Assembly: GCA_016932955.1 (NCBI GenBank) | Contig: JAFGBV010000037.1 | Coordinates: 1-64,000, forward strand | From: Anaerolineales bacterium | GTDB taxonomy: Bacteria; Chloroflexota; Anaerolineae; Anaerolineales; UBA4823 | Direction: 5' to 3' | DNA: 64,000 bases | Shown: piece by piece, positions 1 through 9,182 of the stretch | Position numbering within the stretch: position 1 is the stretch's first letter | How the letters are laid out: each line of letters opens with the position of its first letter | Program-made: the position numbers and the translations under genes | The notes under the pieces: generated by a model | Told to the model about the DNA's origin: nothing | Databases searched by the model: none | What the model saw: the letters and a program-made list of their open reading frames with translations, nothing else

Positions 1-38
1 CGCAAGTTCATCCAGCCCTACTTCTATTCCTGCCATCC

Positions 39-69
39 CTTCCCCGTGCGAAGGCAGTGTACGGGGAAG
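39..69. repeat. Inverted repeat / hairpin downstream of ftsZ
   Basis: A perfect 9-bp stem (CTTCCCCGT at 39-47 paired with ACGGGGAAG at 61-69) with a 13-nt loop. It is the distal one of two hairpins in the otherwise gene-free 1-371 stretch beyond ftsZ. No T-tract follows on either strand, so it is not a canonical intrinsic terminator. Confidence 0.5.
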
Positions 70-77
70 TCGGCAGG

Positions 78-110
78 TGGGGCTGCCGGGAGGAGGGGCC
101 GGCAGCCCCA
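78..110 (-). terminator. Strong GC-rich hairpin after the dcw operon
   Basis: A perfect 12-bp stem (TGGGGCTGCCGG at 78-89, CCGGCAGCCCCA at 99-110) with a 9-nt loop lies about 260 bp beyond the ftsZ stop codon. There is no U-run. It may stabilise or end the dcw transcript, but termination is only inferred. I see no convincing gene in 1-371; the small open frames there look like chance. Confidence 0.4.
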
Positions 111-371
111 AGCCATACCCAATCTACAAGCACACGCTACCAGTAAGGTTATTTCGGCGTTCCGCTGCCAGGATGAACTGGCAAACGAGCAGAAACAGAG
201 CCCGCTTACACAGATCCAGGCTCAGCCTGCTTGCCATCCAGCCAGATGGGCATTCCCCAGGATAACCATTCCTCGGGATGGCAAGCCATCCGAGAAGGTG
301 CCACTGGTTTCATTCAGCAACCCTCTTGCGTACCGACAAGCTGGGGGATCACACCACCCAGCCGGAAAGGT

Positions 372-1577
372 TTAACCCTTGTTGCGGTTGCGCAGGAAGG
401 TTGGGATATCCAGATCTTCGGTGTTGAAAGTGCGCGCCTGGAAATCGCTCGCCGAGCGGGTCGCGGAAACAGTCTCCAACGAACGCGACTCGATCGGCTC
501 AGCGGTTGCATGCCCTTCCACCTGGCTGCTGGGGCGGTTAGTCGTAAGAGTCCGGGGGGACTCGCTCAGCCGCCCTTTGTCAGCGATCCGCCGCGCCGCG
601 CCGGTGAGCATCGTATTACGCTCAAAACCGGTGGCGATCACGGTCACACGCACCTCATCACCCATATTCGGGTCAATCACTGCGCCAAAGATCAGGTTCA
701 CATCCGGGTGCGCAGTTTCCTTGATGATCGCTGCCGCCTGGTTCACCTCAAAGAGGGTCAGATCTGAGCCGCCCGTGACATTGAACAAGATGCCGCGCGC
801 GCCGTCGATGGTAATGTCGAGCAATTGGCTGGAGATCGCCTGTTCTGCAGCCATGCGGGCGCGTTCATCTCCGGAGCCAATACCCACTGCCATTAGCGCT
901 GCGCCACCTTCCGACATGATCGTGCGCACATCGGCGAAGTCGAGGTTGATCAAGCCAGGTACGGTGATCAGCTCAGAGATGCCCTGCACACCCTGGCGCA
1001 GCACATCATCTGCCACACGGAAAGCATCCTGCAGGTTGGCGCGCTTATCAACGATTTGGAGCAAGCGGTCGTTGGGGATCACGATCAGCGTATCGGCCTT
1101 CTCCTTCAGCTTCTCAATGCCCGACTCTGCCGCCTGGATGCGGCGGGAGCCTTCGAAGGTGAAGGGGCGGGTCACCACACCGATGGTCAGCGCGCCCAAA
1201 TCCTTGCAGATCTGTGCCACCACCGGCGAAGCGCCGGTACCGGTGCCGCCGCCCATTCCCGAGGTCACAAAGACCATATCGGCTCCCTTCAGCACATCAT
1301 ACATTGCATCGGCTGATTCTTCGGCTGCCTTATAGCCCTGATCAGGGTTACCACCCGACCCCAGGCCGCGAGTGAGTTTCTCGCCGATGCGCACCCGCGT
1401 CGGTGCACTGGAAAGCATGAGAGCCTGGGCATCCGTGTTGACCGCGATGAAGTCAACACCGGTGAGGCCCTCTTTGATCATGCGCTCGACTGCATTACAG
1501 CCGCCGCCGCCCACGCCAACAACCTTGATCTTGGCAAAGGACTCCAACTGACTTGCTAAATTGGTGTTTTGGTTCAT
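372..1577 (-). CDS. ftsZ: Cell division protein FtsZ
   Basis: Tubulin-like GTPase that polymerises into the cytokinetic ring. The 401-residue product is of normal length. It shows the GGGGCNA nucleotide-binding loop (residues 23-29), the tubulin signature GGGTGTG (109-115), the T7-loop region NLDFADV, and a conserved C-terminal tail ([11 protein letters not shown]) that in other bacteria binds FtsA and other partners. The linker before the tail is short and Ser/Thr-rich. The start is fixed by an AGGAGG at 1588-1593, 10 nt upstream of the ATG. It is the last gene of the dcw operon, 88 bp after ftsA. Confidence 0.98.
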   Translation of the reverse strand: MNQNTNLASQLESFAKIKVVGVGGGGCNAVERMIKEGLTGVDFIAVNTDAQALMLSSAPTRVRIGEKLTRGLGSGGNPDQGYKAAEESADAMYDVLKGADMVFVTSGMGGGTGTGASPVVAQICKDLGALTIGVVTRPFTFEGSRRIQAAESGIEKLKEKADTLIVIPNDRLLQIVDKRANLQDAFRVADDVLRQGVQGISELITVPGLINLDFADVRTIMSEGGAALMAVGIGSGDERARMAAEQAISSQLLDITIDGARGILFNVTGGSDLTLFEVNQAAAIIKETAHPDVNLIFGAVIDPNMGDEVRVTVIATGFERNTMLTGAARRIADKGRLSESPRTLTTNRPSSQVEGHATAEPIESRSLETVSATRSASDFQARTFNTEDLDIPTFLRNRNKG

Positions 1578-1665
1578 ATTCTTTGATCCTCCTCTTGATC
1601 AAATCTATACTTGTTTATGCTGCTATGTTAATCTCAATAATCATCCACTGTCCCATATCTATCGT

Positions 1666-3000
1666 TCAGGGCAGCAGCCTTCTCAAAAAACTCTTGATGG
1701 CTTCCCAATCCAGAATGCCAGTTTGCTCTCCAGAGCGCCCCACCCCAGGGCGGCGACGGGAAGAAGCAGAGACCGACATTACATCACCCGACAGGAGATC
1801 CGCCATCAACAATGCCCAACGCAACAAGCCTACGCTGGTCGAGAATGCCGGCGAGTCCAGTTGATCGATCATCCCAACCAGGTTTTCCGGTTTGGCAACC
1901 CGCACCGGCAGGTTCAATGTGCGGCTAGCCAGGCTGCGCACGCCAGGCAGCGCGCATGCGCCACCTGTCAGCACCATCCCAGCAGGCAGCAGCCCGTCAT
2001 ACCCAGATCGCTTGATCTCTTGCAACACCAGCCCAAAGATCTCCTCGACGCGCGCTTCAATGATATGGGCCAGCTCCTGACGGTTGATCTGCACAGCTCC
2101 TTCTTCGCCAAACGGGCGGATGGTGAAATACTCCTCAGGGCTGACCTCGCTGCGCAGCGCATGCCCGTGCTGGATCTTGATCTCCTCAGCCTGCGAGACC
2201 GGCAAGCGCAGCCCGTGAGCAATATCCGAGGTAACATGATCTCCCCCTACCCCGAGCACATTGGTATGCCACACATCTCCGCCAATATAGATAGCCATGT
2301 CCGTGGTGCCCCCGCCAATATCAACCACCACAGCACCCATCTCACGCTCGGTTTCGGTGAGAGCGGCCTCGCCGGAAGCTAACGGGTTGAGCACAAACTG
2401 CATCACATCCACTCCCGCAGCGCCTACACACTGACGCAGGTTCTCCACAGATGCAGCCGAGGCGGTGATAATATGGGTTTCCACTTCCAGGCGGTAGCCA
2501 TGCATTCCCAGGGGTTTACGGATGCCCTCCTGCCCATCAATGTTGAAGCCACGTTGGATGATGTGGATAATCTCGCGGTTGTGTGGGATAGCCACCGCCC
2601 GCGCTGCATCCACTGCACGGGCAATATCATCCTCATCGATTGTCCGCCCGGCCACGCCCACCACGCCCCGGCTGTTCACTGAAGAAACCTGCGAGCCAGC
2701 CAGGCTCACCAGCGCCGAGCTGATCTCCAGCCCGCAGGCACGCTCAGCCTTCTCCACTGAGCGGATCACCGACTGTGAGGCTGCCGCCATATCCACCACG
2801 ACGCCCTTCTTGATCCCTTGCGAGGGCTCAATCCCCACCCCCAGGATACGCAGCATCCCTGGCGTTTCCACAGCCGCACCACTCAATCGACCAGAGGTAC
2901 TCACTCTGCCCTCTCTGCCCGCGCGTTCTTCACGGGCTACCAGCGTGCAGATCTTGGTTGTCCCAATATCGATCGCAACGATCACTGGCTCGTCCATCAT
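1666..3000 (-). CDS. ftsA: Cell division protein FtsA
   Basis: Actin-fold ATPase that tethers FtsZ polymers to the membrane. The product is 444 residues, with the phosphate-1 motif DIGTTK near residues 11-16 and the phosphate-2 motif VVDIGGGTTDMA. The extreme C-terminus (WEAIKSFLRRLLP) is an amphipathic helix of the type that anchors FtsA in the inner leaflet. The ATG follows the TAG of ftsQ with no spacer, implying translational coupling. Two consecutive ATGs open the gene; either could be used. The gene sits in the expected ftsQ-ftsA-ftsZ order. Confidence 0.97.
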   Translation of the reverse strand: MMDEPVIVAIDIGTTKICTLVAREERAGREGRVSTSGRLSGAAVETPGMLRILGVGIEPSQGIKKGVVVDMAAASQSVIRSVEKAERACGLEISSALVSLAGSQVSSVNSRGVVGVAGRTIDEDDIARAVDAARAVAIPHNREIIHIIQRGFNIDGQEGIRKPLGMHGYRLEVETHIITASAASVENLRQCVGAAGVDVMQFVLNPLASGEAALTETEREMGAVVVDIGGGTTDMAIYIGGDVWHTNVLGVGGDHVTSDIAHGLRLPVSQAEEIKIQHGHALRSEVSPEEYFTIRPFGEEGAVQINRQELAHIIEARVEEIFGLVLQEIKRSGYDGLLPAGMVLTGGACALPGVRSLASRTLNLPVRVAKPENLVGMIDQLDSPAFSTSVGLLRWALLMADLLSGDVMSVSASSRRRPGVGRSGEQTGILDWEAIKSFLRRLLP

Positions 3001-4677
3001 CTAGCGCTCCATCCGATAATAAGGCGCGTGGATGTATTCCACGCTGATCAGCTCAGGCTGTATACCTTCCGCACCCAGCCTGGCAACAATTGCATCGTAG
3101 ACCACAAGCTTTGCGCTGATATCTTCCGTCTCGGCGCCAAAATAGACTTCCCAGCCGTGCTCATCAATCCAGCCCAGGCCGTGACCGGAATCGTAAACCA
3201 ACTGGGCACCCTGAGGCGCATGGAGTGACATCGCCTGGATGGTGCGTACCAACTCTGGCGGCAGGCGCAGGCTAGATTCCACAGCCGCACCTGCAGCCCC
3301 TTTCCAGCCATACGAAGAGATACCCGAGGGAGGAAGAAACGCCGCGCTTGGCGGGGCGCTGTGCGCCTGGATGCGCAAGAAAGCCTGGGTCGGTTGCTCA
3401 GTCTCCACCTTGCCCACACCTAGGGCTGAGGAAGCATTGCCAGCAGGCACTGCCGCCGGCACTTCGCCACGGGGCGGGAAGGTCACCCCTTCCTGATCCA
3501 CCCATAACTCGCGGCCCTCTTGCACCCAGGCAAGCACCGGCTGGCGCTCCGTGACAGTGACCTTGACACTGGCGGGAAGATCTACATGCACCTCGACAAA
3601 TGAGAACTCCGGAAAAGCCACGCGCAGCGTATCTTCCAGGAGGACCGGGTTGATGGTAAAGACTGATTGCCCCAACACTCCGGTCACCGTGTTCAAATCG
3701 CTGATCGTCAGGCGCTGCAAGCCTTCTACTTCCATCGTGGCAACCTGGAAAGCTGGCGATTGCCAAATATAGAAGATAGCTAGCAGCAACAATGCGGTCA
3801 TCAAGCCGGAAAAAGCGCGCCATCCAAATTGAATGCGTGGCAGGGCTGGCAGGCGCAGCTCTGCGCCGGGCGCATCCAAGGCTACATAATAGGTGCGCCG
3901 GGGAGCATGGCTACGCCGTGGCGTAGAAGCCATTGAGAACCCCCCTCCCAGGCTATGGCGTGTCATCACGGGCGGGGTACGCCGTTCCACATAACGAGAA
4001 GATGCCATGGGCTGGGCTTCTTCGCTGCGCTCTGTCTCTAGCGATGCAACTCTCCTACTGGTAGTGCTCGTCCTGCCGCGCCGGGGGGCGGTGGTTCGCC
4101 TGGAAGGCGCATCCTTAGTCGATCTTTCTCTGGATTTACGTTCAGCCACCCGTGGTTCTTTGCTGGTTGGTTGGGGCACCGCGCTGACCACCTTCTCAGC
4201 CAGGCGCGCTCCTTCTTGCAAGTGTGCTTTTTGGGCAATGCTGCGTAATAACGTTCCACCCATGAGGGGTTCCTCGGGTTTTACCGCCTGAAGACGAGCC
4301 CGGCGGCGCTCTCGGGCAGACTTTCCACTTGCTTTGCGCACAGGGCGCTGCACAGAGGCCTGGCTGGTTTTCTCATTGCGTACGCGAGGCTTCTCATCAA
4401 AGACAAGTGATGGCGTCTTGTGGGACTGCGAAGAATTCGGAGTCTTCTGCACTGCCCGAGGGGCTGGCTTTGGGTCACTCGCAGCAGGGGCTAATGCCCC
4501 CCCGCCCGACTCCCGCAGGTGGGAAAGGATACTGGAAATCTCATTTTCCCGTTTCGCCCGGCGCATACGCGCCTTGCCCGACGGATTGGCGCCATCTGCC
4601 GACCGCCTTTGACTTCCCGGTAATGATCCATTCTTTACTGCCGAAGCGATTCTTATGGTTTCCTTCTTCTCATCCAT
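3001..4677 (-). CDS. ftsQ: Cell division protein FtsQ with long basic N-terminal extension
   Basis: Bitopic divisome protein linking early and late division proteins. From the chosen ATG (MDEKKET) the product is 558 residues, roughly double E. coli FtsQ. Residues 1 to about 285 are low-complexity, rich in Arg, Lys, Ser and Pro. A single membrane helix follows (about 288-306, GLMTALLLLAIFYIW), then a POTRA/FtsQ-type domain (VATMEVEGLQRLTISDLNTV onward) and a beta domain. The start at 4677 has a GAGG 10 nt upstream. An in-frame ATG at 4806, inside ddl, would add 43 residues and cannot be excluded. The identification rests on the TM-POTRA order and on position between ddl and ftsA. Confidence 0.9.
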   Translation of the reverse strand: MDEKKETIRIASAVKNGSLPGSQRRSADGANPSGKARMRRAKRENEISSILSHLRESGGGALAPAASDPKPAPRAVQKTPNSSQSHKTPSLVFDEKPRVRNEKTSQASVQRPVRKASGKSARERRRARLQAVKPEEPLMGGTLLRSIAQKAHLQEGARLAEKVVSAVPQPTSKEPRVAERKSRERSTKDAPSRRTTAPRRGRTSTTSRRVASLETERSEEAQPMASSRYVERRTPPVMTRHSLGGGFSMASTPRRSHAPRRTYYVALDAPGAELRLPALPRIQFGWRAFSGLMTALLLLAIFYIWQSPAFQVATMEVEGLQRLTISDLNTVTGVLGQSVFTINPVLLEDTLRVAFPEFSFVEVHVDLPASVKVTVTERQPVLAWVQEGRELWVDQEGVTFPPRGEVPAAVPAGNASSALGVGKVETEQPTQAFLRIQAHSAPPSAAFLPPSGISSYGWKGAAGAAVESSLRLPPELVRTIQAMSLHAPQGAQLVYDSGHGLGWIDEHGWEVYFGAETEDISAKLVVYDAIVARLGAEGIQPELISVEYIHAPYYRMER

Positions 4678-4744
4678 CGCTTTTTTGCCTCGTCTGATGA
4701 TCCTGCCGTCCGCCCATCCCGAACAGAACGGCTTTGGCCTGTCA

Positions 4745-5941
4745 TTATCCTTGATACCTGCGCTCTGTGCGATCCTTTTCCATCTTTCGTTCGAATGCCA
4801 GCTCAATCAAACGCTCGACCAGCGCCGGGTATGGAATACCGCTGGCATCCCACAACTTGGGATACATACTGATCTGGGTAAAGCCAGGGATGGTGTTCAC
4901 CTCATTCAAAAATAAACCGCCGCTATCCTTATCCAGCAAAAAATCCACCCGCGCCATGCCGGCACAATCGATTGCCTTATAAGCTTGCACAGCAATCCGG
5001 CGCGCCTCTTCAGCCGTTTCTGGCGGGATGGGGGCTGGGATCAATAATTCAGAAGCATTGTCGATGTACTTTGCTTCGTAGGAGTAAAAATCGCGGCTGG
5101 GGATCACTTCTCCTGGCACAGATGCGATTGGCTCATCATTGCCTAAAACGCTCACTTCGATCTCGCGGGCGTTCAAGCCGCGCTGGATCAACACCCGCCG
5201 GTCGAAACGCGCCGCTTCCATCAAGCCTTCCATCAAATCCGAGCGGCTACAGCATTTGCTCACCCCGACAGACGAGCCCAGATTGGCAGGTTTGATGAAC
5301 AGCGGGTATGGCGCCACCTTCTCCGCTACTGCCAGCGCACCTGCCATATCCCCATCGATCTGGCTGCGTAGGATTACCGCAGTCTCTAACACGGGGATAG
5401 CATCGGCGCGCATCACAGCCTGGAAAACGCCCTTATCCATTCCCAGCGCGGAGCCCAGCACTCCAGCTCCCACATAAGCCACATCTGCCATTTCCAACAA
5501 ACCTTGCAGCGTGCCGTCTTCGCCGAAGGTGCCATGCAGCACCGGGAACACCACATCCAACGAGGCAATCAGGCTCAACTGGTCGCCAGCAGTGCTGCCC
5601 TGGATCGCAAAAAGTCCAGGAAAAGAGGGGTCGCCGAGGATCGCCGCCGGTGTGAGCGAGGCGCTGCTCCCTGACTGCATCGCCGTGAGCACATCTTCCC
5701 CTGCCTGTCCGCTGGAGCAGAGCCAGCGGCCCTCGTGGGTGATCCCGATCTGAAAGGCCTCGTATTTGCCAGGCTGTTCTGCGTTGCAGGCTTGCAGCGC
5801 TGCCAGCACCGAGCGCGCCGACATCAGTGAGACCTCATGCTCACCAGAACGCCCGCCGAAAATCACCCCGACGCGCAATGGGCTTTTTCCAGTGTGCTCG
5901 TTCACATGTTCCATACCTGCAATACGATCCCTATCATCCAT
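4745..5941 (-). CDS. ddl: D-alanine--D-alanine ligase
   Basis: ATP-grasp ligase that makes the D-Ala-D-Ala dipeptide used by MurF. The 398-residue product has the N-terminal FGGRSGEHEVS motif, HGTFGEDG (about 137-144), the ATP-binding FIKPANLGSSVGVSK (about 215-229) and the C-terminal signature NEVNTIPGFTQISMYPKLW. The last resembles E. coli DdlA more than DdlB. The omega-loop YSYEAKYI is of the normal D-Ala type, with no sign of a VanA-like D-lactate specificity. The ATG at 5941 overlaps the murB stop by one base (TGATG). In-frame TTG and GTG codons lie just upstream, and an internal ATG lies at 5914. Confidence 0.96.
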   Translation of the reverse strand: MDDRDRIAGMEHVNEHTGKSPLRVGVIFGGRSGEHEVSLMSARSVLAALQACNAEQPGKYEAFQIGITHEGRWLCSSGQAGEDVLTAMQSGSSASLTPAAILGDPSFPGLFAIQGSTAGDQLSLIASLDVVFPVLHGTFGEDGTLQGLLEMADVAYVGAGVLGSALGMDKGVFQAVMRADAIPVLETAVILRSQIDGDMAGALAVAEKVAPYPLFIKPANLGSSVGVSKCCSRSDLMEGLMEAARFDRRVLIQRGLNAREIEVSVLGNDEPIASVPGEVIPSRDFYSYEAKYIDNASELLIPAPIPPETAEEARRIAVQAYKAIDCAGMARVDFLLDKDSGGLFLNEVNTIPGFTQISMYPKLWDASGIPYPALVERLIELAFERKMEKDRTERRYQG

Positions 5942-6894
5942 CACCAATCACCCAACAGCTCAATTTCCAATTCCAAGGTAACGCCAAATTCCTGCTGCAC
6001 ACGGCCGCGCGCCTGATCGATCAAGGTATATAGCTCCGTTGCAGTAGCCTGTCCAAGGTTAACAAAGAAGTTGCCATGCAGCGGGCTGATCTGCGCATCT
6101 CCGACTCTGGTTCCTTTGAGCCCCGCGGCATCGATCAGGCGGCCTGCATAGTCACCTGGCGGGTTTTTGAACATCGAACCCATGCTGGCTCCCGGCGGCT
6201 GTGTGCGATGGCGATATGCAGTATAAGTATCGATCTTCGCCTGAACAGCCTCCGGGGTGCTGCGGCTCAAACCTAACATCGCTGCCAGCACAACACCTCT
6301 CTCAGGGCTTTGTTTCAGTATGCTGCTACGGTAAGCGTATTCCATCTTCTCGAGCGGCCACGTTTCGTGCTGGCATCCTCCACCAGGTACATGGTGCAAG
6401 ATTTCTGCCATCACCAGGTTTGTAGACATATCGCTGCCATGCGCGCCGGCATTTCCGACCACCGCGCCGCCAATCGTACCTGGAATACCCGAAGCCCATT
6501 CCAGCCCCGACAGTCCACGCGCCGCCGCTTGGCGGGCCAGCGCTCCAAAATTCACGCCCGATTCCGCCCACACCAGCGGTGGCTCTTCCCTATCTCGAAA
6601 GTGGTATTGGCGAGCCCGGTTATGCACAATCACATATGCCGAGATGCCCGCATCGCTAACCAGCACGTTGGAGCCACTTCCCAGTACACGGTGAGGGATA
6701 CTCATTTCACATAACCGACGGACAATCTCAGCCAGGTTGTTGGCAGTATTGGCAACCAGCAAGGCCTGCGCTGGTCCGCCCACATGGGCAGTGGTATAAC
6801 GCGCCATCGGCACACTGGTTTGCAACCACTCACCGAAGGCTGCCCGCAAAGCCTCGAGGTCCACTGTTTTCTGTTCCATCATGATCACTGCCAT
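5941..6894 (-). CDS. murB: UDP-N-acetylenolpyruvoylglucosamine reductase MurB
   Basis: FAD- and NADPH-dependent reductase forming UDP-MurNAc in the cytoplasm. The chosen ATG (MAVIMMEQ) has GGAGAG 9 nt upstream; a TTG at 6945 without a good site was rejected. The product is 317 residues. FAD-binding motifs GSGSNVLVSDAG (about 72-83) and GIPGTIGGAVVGNAGAHG (about 136-153) are clear. The catalytic Ser lies in GSMFKNP (about residue 240). The gene sits between a small Lys-rich protein and ddl and overlaps ddl by one base, which suggests coupling. Confidence 0.96.
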   Translation of the reverse strand: MAVIMMEQKTVDLEALRAAFGEWLQTSVPMARYTTAHVGGPAQALLVANTANNLAEIVRRLCEMSIPHRVLGSGSNVLVSDAGISAYVIVHNRARQYHFRDREEPPLVWAESGVNFGALARQAAARGLSGLEWASGIPGTIGGAVVGNAGAHGSDMSTNLVMAEILHHVPGGGCQHETWPLEKMEYAYRSSILKQSPERGVVLAAMLGLSRSTPEAVQAKIDTYTAYRHRTQPPGASMGSMFKNPPGDYAGRLIDAAGLKGTRVGDAQISPLHGNFFVNLGQATATELYTLIDQARGRVQQEFGVTLELEIELLGDW

Positions 6895-6953
6895 CAAGCC
6901 ATGCTCTCCGCGATTATCGTTGGGAGTTTGCTCTCGTTTGCACAACCTGCTCG

Positions 6954-7181
6954 CTACATACTCTTCACAAACTCGATCAGGTGCTGGATCAGCTCAGGCG
7001 AGCGGCGTGGATCCTTGCAGATCGCTACCAGTTCATCATCCGTCAGGTCATCCTTCGGATTGGGGGCGGCGATCAGTCGCAACGAGAGTAACCCCTGCGC
7101 CTCGGCTTCGTAGGTGCGCCGTGCGCTTCCTGCGCTTTTGGTCGAACCATTTTTCTTCGACGTTGCTTTTGCTTTTGGCAT
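6954..7181 (-). CDS. Small Lys-rich protein between murC and murB, function unknown
   Basis: A 75-residue product whose start is set by an excellent ribosome site (GAGGAGG, 6 nt spacing to the ATG at 7181). The first 28 or so residues are rich in Lys, Ser and Ala with no acidic residue. The remainder (RRTYEAEAQGLLSLRL...LTDDELVAICKDPRR) is predicted to be helical and mixed in charge. There are no membrane segments or Cys. I do not recognise the family. Its place within the dcw operon (46 bp after murC, 59 bp before murB) suggests co-expression with wall synthesis. A role in nucleic acid or envelope binding through the basic tail is only a guess. Confidence 0.8.
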   Translation of the reverse strand: MPKAKATSKKNGSTKSAGSARRTYEAEAQGLLSLRLIAAPNPKDDLTDDELVAICKDPRRSPELIQHLIEFVKSM

Positions 7182-7227
7182 ATCGTTCCTCCTCAATCAT
7201 TCAACGCATTGCGCGGCTGACATGCTC

Positions 7228-8631
7228 TCAGCGGCCTTGCAATCCAGCCAACACATCCGTGCTGATCTGGTCGGCATCTCCTGCAGAAAGCACAACCAGT
7301 ACACTCTGGGGCTGTAAACGTTCCAACAAGTAAGATGTAGCATGCGCCAGGTCGGGTACAAAGTGGGCATCTGCATGGCGCATGGCTAAAACTACCTGCT
7401 GCGCTGAAAACCCATCCTGGGGCACAGGCTCTCGAGCTGCGTAAACCTCTGTGACCAATACATGGTTCGCCTGGTCGAACGAGCCTGCAAATGCATCAAA
7501 CAACATCCGCGTGCGCGAGTAGGTATGTGGCTGCCAGACCGCCCATAACTGGCGCCCTGGGTAGCGCGAGCGTGCTGCTGATAATGTCGCCCGGATTTCG
7601 CTGGGGTGGTGCCCATAATCATCAATCACTGCCACGCCCTGCGCCTCGCCGCGCAACTCAAAACGCCTCCCCGTACCGCAGAAAGCCTCCAGCGCTTGCC
7701 CTGCCGGCGCCATCGGCAGCGCCATCTGGTGCGCCACGGAGAGGGCGGCCAATGCATTCAGCACGTTATGCGTCCCAGGCACCTGCAGGGCGAGGGATGT
7801 GCACAACATCTCTGGACCATTCGCTGAATTCCATACGAAATCGAAAGTGAAGCCTCCCGCAGGATTGGAACGCAGATTCTGGGCACAATAAGTACATTCA
7901 GCCTTATCCATGCCATAAGTTGTAGTGGTGATGCCACGCTGCTGCACATCAGCCAGCAGGCGGGCTACTCCAGGGTCATCAGCGCAGGCAACTAGCACCC
8001 CGCCGGGCAGCAGCCGTCCGGTAAATGCCTGGAATGCCTGGTAGAAATCCTCTGCAGTGGGGAAGCAATCGGGATGATCGTGCTCGATATTCGTCACCAC
8101 CGCAATCTGAGGCTGCAAACCGAGGAACATGCGGTCATACTCATCCGCCTCGATCACGAAGGCCTGCCCTTTGCCAGCATGGGCATTCGCACCAAGGTTG
8201 ATTGAAACGCCACCGATAATATAGCTGGGATCCAGGCCAACCGCCGTCAACATCCAGGCGATCATAGCGGTAGTGGTTGTCTTGCCATGCGAGCCTGCCA
8301 CAGCAATCCCCAGGTGATCTGCCATCAACTGCCCCAGGAACTCGCTGCGCTTGAGCACTGGAATGCCTGCGGCCTGCGCTGCCCGCACTTCCACGTTATC
8401 GTCGGGGATTGCCGAGGAGCGAATAATTAACTCTGCGCCGTGGGTATTCTCTGCCCGGTGGCCCACATAAATGGTCACTCCGGCGGATTGTAAGCCTGCG
8501 GCGAGCGCGGAGAGGGTGCGGTCAGACCCGCTCACCTGACAGCCGCTTTCCAGCAGCAGGCGCGCGATCGCCGAGAGGCCCGTCCCGCCAATCCCGATCA
8601 GATGCACACGCTCAGCAGGTAGCTTTTCCAC
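7228..8631 (-). CDS. murC: UDP-N-acetylmuramate--L-alanine ligase MurC
   Basis: First Mur ligase, adding L-Ala to UDP-MurNAc with ATP. The UDP-binding GIGGTG lies near residues 13-18 and the P-loop GSHGKTTTT near 113-121. The length is normal. An ATG at 8637 directly abuts the GAGGAG ribosome site (no spacer), so the GTG at 8631, 6 nt from that site, is the more likely start; the difference is two residues. The upstream CvpA-like gene ends 6 bp before the first possible start. Confidence 0.96.
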   Translation of the reverse strand: MEKLPAERVHLIGIGGTGLSAIARLLLESGCQVSGSDRTLSALAAGLQSAGVTIYVGHRAENTHGAELIIRSSAIPDDNVEVRAAQAAGIPVLKRSEFLGQLMADHLGIAVAGSHGKTTTTAMIAWMLTAVGLDPSYIIGGVSINLGANAHAGKGQAFVIEADEYDRMFLGLQPQIAVVTNIEHDHPDCFPTAEDFYQAFQAFTGRLLPGGVLVACADDPGVARLLADVQQRGITTTTYGMDKAECTYCAQNLRSNPAGGFTFDFVWNSANGPEMLCTSLALQVPGTHNVLNALAALSVAHQMALPMAPAGQALEAFCGTGRRFELRGEAQGVAVIDDYGHHPSEIRATLSAARSRYPGRQLWAVWQPHTYSRTRMLFDAFAGSFDQANHVLVTEVYAAREPVPQDGFSAQQVVLAMRHADAHFVPDLAHATSYLLERLQPQSVLVVLSAGDADQISTDVLAGLQGR

Positions 8632-8643
8632 CAACATCTCCTC

Positions 8644-9180
8644 TTACAAGAATACGACGACCACAAAAACAAACGCTACGCCAACCGCAAAATAGATGTA
8701 CGGGATACCCAGAAAAGCCGGGGCCATGCCCTCCAGCAAGCGCAGAGCAGCATCCCCAGCTGGTGTTCCGGGCAGGGGCGGTGTGATGGAGCTAAAGGGA
8801 TAATTGGCCTGGTGCATGAAATACCAGAGAGTGCCCACGATCAGCCAGCCGTTTAGAGCGCCCAAGAATATCCCCAGCAGCGAATCCTGAAGCCGCTCAC
8901 GTGCAAAGCGCGCCCCGCCAATCTTGGGCAGGTTGGGAGTCTGGTAGCCAAAGAAAGCCAGCAAGAGGAGGATCACAAAACGCATCCAAAACTGGGCTTG
9001 CGTGCCGCTGCGAAAGAATGAGTCGCGCACCACGCCCACATAGGTTTCCAGAACCGTGATGAGGAAGAGCGACAGGATTACGCTAAAGGTAACCAGCATC
9101 TCTTTTGCCCAGCCGCGCATTGCTCCAACGATCGCGAACAGCACCAGGAAACACATAAAGAAGAATGTCAAACTGACCAT
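8644..9180 (-). CDS. CvpA-like multi-pass membrane protein
   Basis: A 178-residue protein with four to five hydrophobic segments: about residues 3-20, 28-48, 65-80, 100-118 and a C-terminal one ending at the last residue. The pattern and the amphipathic GARFARERLQDSLLGIFLGALNGWLIV stretch fit the CvpA / colicin V production family, whose members are often found near envelope or division genes; their biochemical role is unsettled. The start has GAGG 8 nt upstream and lies 2 bp after the murG stop. The gene sits between murG and murC, where the usual dcw cluster has nothing. Confidence 0.7.
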   Translation of the reverse strand: MVSLTFFFMCFLVLFAIVGAMRGWAKEMLVTFSVILSLFLITVLETYVGVVRDSFFRSGTQAQFWMRFVILLLLAFFGYQTPNLPKIGGARFARERLQDSLLGIFLGALNGWLIVGTLWYFMHQANYPFSSITPPLPGTPAGDAALRLLEGMAPAFLGIPYIYFAVGVAFVFVVVVFL

Positions 9181-9182
9181 AG

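Noticed and set aside
46..375. Plus-strand open frames in the 1-371 gap
   Set aside because: No ribosome site, overlap with hairpins and ftsZ, no recognisable domain.
379..1335. Long plus-strand open frame opposite ftsZ
   Set aside because: It is antisense to a clear FtsZ frame, has no family motifs and an odd Ser/Arg-rich composition; a shadow of high-GC coding sequence.
4678..4806. Upstream ftsQ start inside ddl
   Set aside because: The 43 extra codons lie in ddl and the ATG has no good ribosome site; kept only as an alternative in the ftsQ entry.
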